A stretch of DNA of 64,000 nucleotides from JAGQRJ01 sp041402045 (GTDB lineage Bacteria > Planctomycetota > J058), in the NCBI GenBank assembly GCA_041402045.1, contig JAWKSZ010000043.1, positions 3,564 to 67,563 on the forward strand. The letters run 5' to 3'. Position 1 is the stretch's first letter; every line of letters begins with the position of its first letter. The position numbers and the translations under genes were made by a program. This document shows positions 60,960-64,000 of the stretch, one piece after another. The notes below the pieces were generated by a model. That model searched no databases. It was not told the DNA's origin and worked only from the letters and a program-made list of their open reading frames with translations.

Positions 60960-63491
60960 GCAGCGACGCGTCGGGCCCTGGATCGCCGCGTGCCTCCTGG
61001 CCTGCGCCTGCGGCGCCCTGGCCCAGGACCTCGAGCCGAGCTCGGTGACCCTCGCCGTGACCGGCGTCAGCGGCCCCGAGCTGCGGGCCAAGCGCCGACG
61101 CTTCGTCGCGGTCAACGTCGTGCTCGAGAACCGCGGGGCGACGGCGGCGGACGGCGTGCTCCGCGGCTACCAGGCGATCGCCAAGGACGACCCGCGCCCC
61201 TACCACAACCTCTACTACGAGCGCCGCGTGCCGCTCCCCGCCGGCGCCCGCCGGCGCGAGACGCTCTACTACTACTGCCAGGAGGACGAGCCCGAGGACC
61301 GGCTGTGCGTGAGCTACGAGCCCGACGCCGGGGTCGCCCCGCCGCCGGTGTTCCCGCGCCTGGTGTTCGCGGACGAGGCGCTGCACGTGCTCGCGGTCTC
61401 CTCCCACGACATGGCCGCGGCGCGCGAGCTGCGGGCCGCGCCTTGCTTCGTCGGCGCCGAGGTGCGCGAGGTCGTGCTCAGCCAGGGAGTGCCCGAGCTG
61501 CTCCCGCGCCACCCCCTGGGCTACGCCTCCGTGGACGCTGTGGTCGTGGCCGACCTCGACCCCGAGGCCCTGGACCCGGAGCAGGTGCGGGCCCTCGAGG
61601 ACTGGGTCTCGAGCGGCGGCGCGCTCGTGTTCCTGAGCACGGGCCGCGCGGGGGAGCGCGAGGCCTCGCCGCTGCACGAGCTCTACCCCGTGATCGGGCT
61701 CTCGGGCCAGCCCCTGGCCCAGCGCTCGCTGCAGCCGCTGGAGCGCCTCGTCCCGCGCCAGATCCCGCTCCCCGAGAGGATCGGCGGCGCCTGCGAGCCG
61801 CTGTCCCTGGAGCCGGTGCCCGTCGAGCGCGTGCGCGCGCGGACCGGCGCGGAGGTGATCGCCGGCGACGACGGGGCCCCCCTGATCGTGCGCCAGCGCG
61901 TGGGCACGGGCACGATCCAGTTCGTGGCCTTCAGCCTCGCGGGCCGCACCTTCAGCGCCTGGGGCGGACGCGGGAGGCTGATCGGGCACCTGCTCCCGGG
62001 CCCGCGAGACGTGGCGCTGCCCACCGAGGAGCCGCGGGCCGCGCCGCCCCTGGAGGAGCTGGTGCGCAACCTCTCGGAGGCCGTCGAGCACCTGAGCCCG
62101 CCCTCGGTGTTCCTGATCGCGCCCCTGCTGCTGGCCTACGTGGTGCTCGTGGGCCCGGGGGTGTTCGTCGCGCTCTCGCAGCGCAAGCTCCTGCGCTACG
62201 GGCTCCCGGTGGGGGTCGGCGTGTCCTGCGCCTTCGCCCTGGCCTTCTTCGGGCTGAGCTGGGCGCACAAGAGCGACGAGGCGGTCACGACCCGGATCGG
62301 CGCGATCGAGCTGGCGAGCACGCCCGGGGCCCCGTCGCGGGTCGACCTCATGGCCGGGATCTTCTCCACCTCGAGCGAGCTGCTCGAGGGCACGGCCCCC
62401 CCCGAGAGCCTGCTCGCCCCGATCGCGCTGCAGCACGCCTCCACCCGCGAGGCCCGGGTGAACCAGGACCCCGCCTCCCCCAGCCTGAGCGGGGTCACGA
62501 TCGCCACCTGGTCGCTGCGCCGCTTCCGCCTGGAGCGCCTGCAGCAGCTCGGGCACCTCGAGGCCGACCTGACCTGGGAGCGAGGCCAGGTGCGGGGCAC
62601 GCTCACCAACGCCTCGGACCTGACCCTCCCCGGGCTGACCCTGCTCACCGAGCACGGGTGGCTGGACCTCCCGCGAGCTGCGCCCGGGGCGAGCCTCGGG
62701 GTCGAGGCGCGCTCAAGGACTACGCGGAGGGTCAGGTCTCGCGGCTGCTCGTGCGTGAGGTCGTGGGCAAGGAGCGCCAGTACACGCTGCACTACGGCAA
62801 GAGCTCGCTCGACGGCTTCAACGGCAGCGTGCCGCGCCGGGTCGAGGGCGCAGCCGTTTCGGGCCGGGGCTCGGAGCTCATCGTCTCGCCCTTGGGCCTG
62901 CGCGGCCTGCTCGTGACCTGGGTCGACGAGGCCCCCGCGGGGATCGACTTCGGCGACGGCGACCCGCGGATCCTCGCGCGCAGCGTGGTGCGCTGCCCGG
63001 TCGAGCTGCGCTTCGCCGGCGGCCCCCACCGCCTGCAGCACTGGCGCCCGCAGGTGGTGGACTACGCCAACTGGTTCGCGCACTCCGAGGGGATCGGGAG
63101 CGCGCCGATCCTGGAGCAGCCCCAGGGCCGCTCGACGTCGTTCGTGGACTTCGCCTGGCAGCTCAGCCCCACCGCCGCGCGCGGGGTGCAGCTCCAGGCC
63201 GACGCGCGCCTGCGCTGGCGCACCGTGGACGTCCCCTACGAGCCCCAGGTGGTGTTCCTCTCGGCCTGGGACCCGGGCCGCGGGACCTGGGTCCGGCTGG
63301 CGGACATGAAGCAGGTCCTGCGGCAGCCCTCGGGGGAGTTCGTGTGGCCCGAGCCCGGGACCCTGAGCACCCTGGCGCCGTTCTTCGACCCCGCCTCGGG
63401 GCAGCTCCTCGTGCGCCTGACCTCCAACGGCGACGCGGTGGTGCTGCCGCAGCTCGAGCTCGAGGGCACCCTGCTCGTCGACCCCGAGTAG
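60946..63491 (+). CDS. large secreted/membrane protein of unknown function (one frameshift)
   Basis: About 848 residues. A signal peptide (WIAACLLACACGALAQ) leads to a beta-rich domain of CARDB type (FVAVNVVLENRGATAADGVL), a Rossmann-like part with VDAVVVADLDPEALDPEQVR and DWVSSGGALVFLSTGRAGE, as in glutamine-amidotransferase-like domains of planctomycete membrane proteins, two transmembrane helices (about 386-445) and a last beta-rich part. The frame breaks near 62715: adding one G in GAGG gives GALKDYAEGQVSRLLV and the protein runs on to 63491. Probably an assembly error. Overlap with the ligase gene by 14 bases suggests coupling. Function unknown. Confidence 0.75.
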
Positions 63492-63497
63492 CGCGGC

Positions 63498-63644
63498 TCA
63501 GCTCCGCGCGCGAACCCGCGCCGGCTGCGGCGCACCCGCGCGCTGGCCTCGGGCCTCGGCGCTGCGGAAGGCGCTGTCGACGATCAGGCAGCCGCTGGCG
63601 ACCGCGCAGACGCAGACGAACAGCAGCAAGACCACGGCCTTCAT
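63498..63644 (-). CDS. very small lipoprotein
   Basis: A 48-residue peptide: signal peptide KAVVLLLFVCVCAVASGC with lipobox ASGC, then 30 polar residues rich in Arg and Ala. It is too short for a domain call. The ATG at 63644 follows GGGGGA-like sequence (CGGGGGACCC). Entericidin-like size, but no sequence link is claimed. Confidence 0.55.
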   Translation of the reverse strand: MKAVVLLLFVCVCAVASGCLIVDSAFRSAEARGQRAGAPQPARVRARS

Positions 63645-64000
63645 GGGTCCCCCGATCGTTGTGGGTCGGTGTTCCTCGAACGCGCACGCGGCGCGCTGGC
63701 TGGGCTGGTCGGCCAAGGGTGCCCCGCGGGGAAGCCGATCCAAGGGACAAGCTTTCCCTGACCACGGGAGCTTCGCTCGCGACAGAGCGGAGCTTCAGTG
63801 TCTGGGTTGAACACAGGAGTCCGCCTACGGCTCGCGGGACTTCCGTGCCTTCCGTGTCTTCCGTGTTCCTCTCCCGGCTCCCGCGCGGCGCTGCCGACGG
63901 CCGGAGCCTTCACTCCCGGCGACCGAGGCGCGCCCTGAATCCGGCGGAGCCTTGGCGAACTTGGCGGCCTTGGCGGTTGATCTCTTCGTACCGCCGACGC
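63645..64000. other. non-coding end of window with simple repeats
   Basis: No gene seen. TTCCGTGCCTTCCGTGTCTT and on (63841-63869) is a triple TTCCGTG repeat, and CTTGGCGAACTTGGCGGCCT and on (63951-63988) a triple CTTGGCG repeat. Very similar phrases occur in intergenic DNA of other planctomycetes and verrucomicrobia as I recall. Confidence 0.55.

Noticed and set aside
1..64000. tRNA, rRNA, integrase or transposase genes
   Set aside because: I looked for T-loop-like sequence, rRNA blocks and DDE/tyrosine-recombinase motifs and saw none; a tRNAscan or Infernal run could still find a small RNA.

Overview
The window is one high-G+C chromosomal stretch from a bacterium that is most likely a planctomycete. 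The best single clue is ribosomal protein S4, whose N-terminus (AHYTGPKARINRRLG) and C-terminus (VVEFLSR) follow the planctomycete form. The abundance of Ser/Thr kinases (several with a C-terminal FGE-sulfatase domain), a DUF1570 protease and many lipoproteins agree. No tRNA, rRNA, CRISPR array or transposase was seen. Several genes carry one-base gains or losses at G or C runs, so the sequence probably comes from an imperfectly polished long-read assembly; such genes are given as one feature with the shifts noted.

Layout. 1-9.3 kb (minus): a partial glycerophosphodiesterase, then an operon of an OB-fold membrane protein (YqiJ-like), a flotillin (YqiK-like) and a giant DUF3686 AAA ATPase. 9.3-11.5 kb: a receptor kinase. 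11.5-16.1 kb: a probable light-responsive cluster. A CarH-type B12 photoreceptor/repressor is divergent from an operon coding for a redoxin, a TIGR01777 epimerase and an SRPBCC protein. The redoxin has an in-frame TGA at its first redox position, followed by a good bacterial SECIS hairpin, so it is predicted to be a selenoprotein. 16.2-20.3 kb: rpsD, then a RecA-like ATPase coupled to an ATP-dependent DNA ligase. 20.7-26 kb: two divergent kinases and an ABC-class ATPase. 26-30.2 kb: an unknown protein, a sirtuin, a Bcp peroxiredoxin and a B12-radical SAM enzyme. 30.3-42 kb (plus): a coiled-coil protein, a membrane TPR/metalloprotease, a tandem kinase-like receptor, a membrane protein, purF and a trypsin-like protein.

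42.0-45.5 kb is a lower-G+C block (pirin, NmrA, SnoaL, LysR) bounded by copies of the 3' end of a succinate-semialdehyde dehydrogenase gene, and looks like an insertion. 45.5-48.8 kb holds that dehydrogenase and three unknown genes. 49.0-51.7 kb encodes a 900-residue RNA-end-processing fusion (MJ1316/DUF504, EEP phosphatase-nuclease, 2H phosphoesterase, eukaryote-type poly(A) polymerase). 51.7-64 kb holds two lipoproteins, a 1,148-residue kinase, an acyltransferase, pyrE, an acyl-CoA ligase, a large membrane protein and a small lipoprotein. A pair of palindromic repeats sits in this part.

The strongest candidates for new biology are the selenoprotein in a B12/light-controlled locus, the four-part RNA-repair fusion, and the kinases that carry arrays of short repeated threonine motifs.
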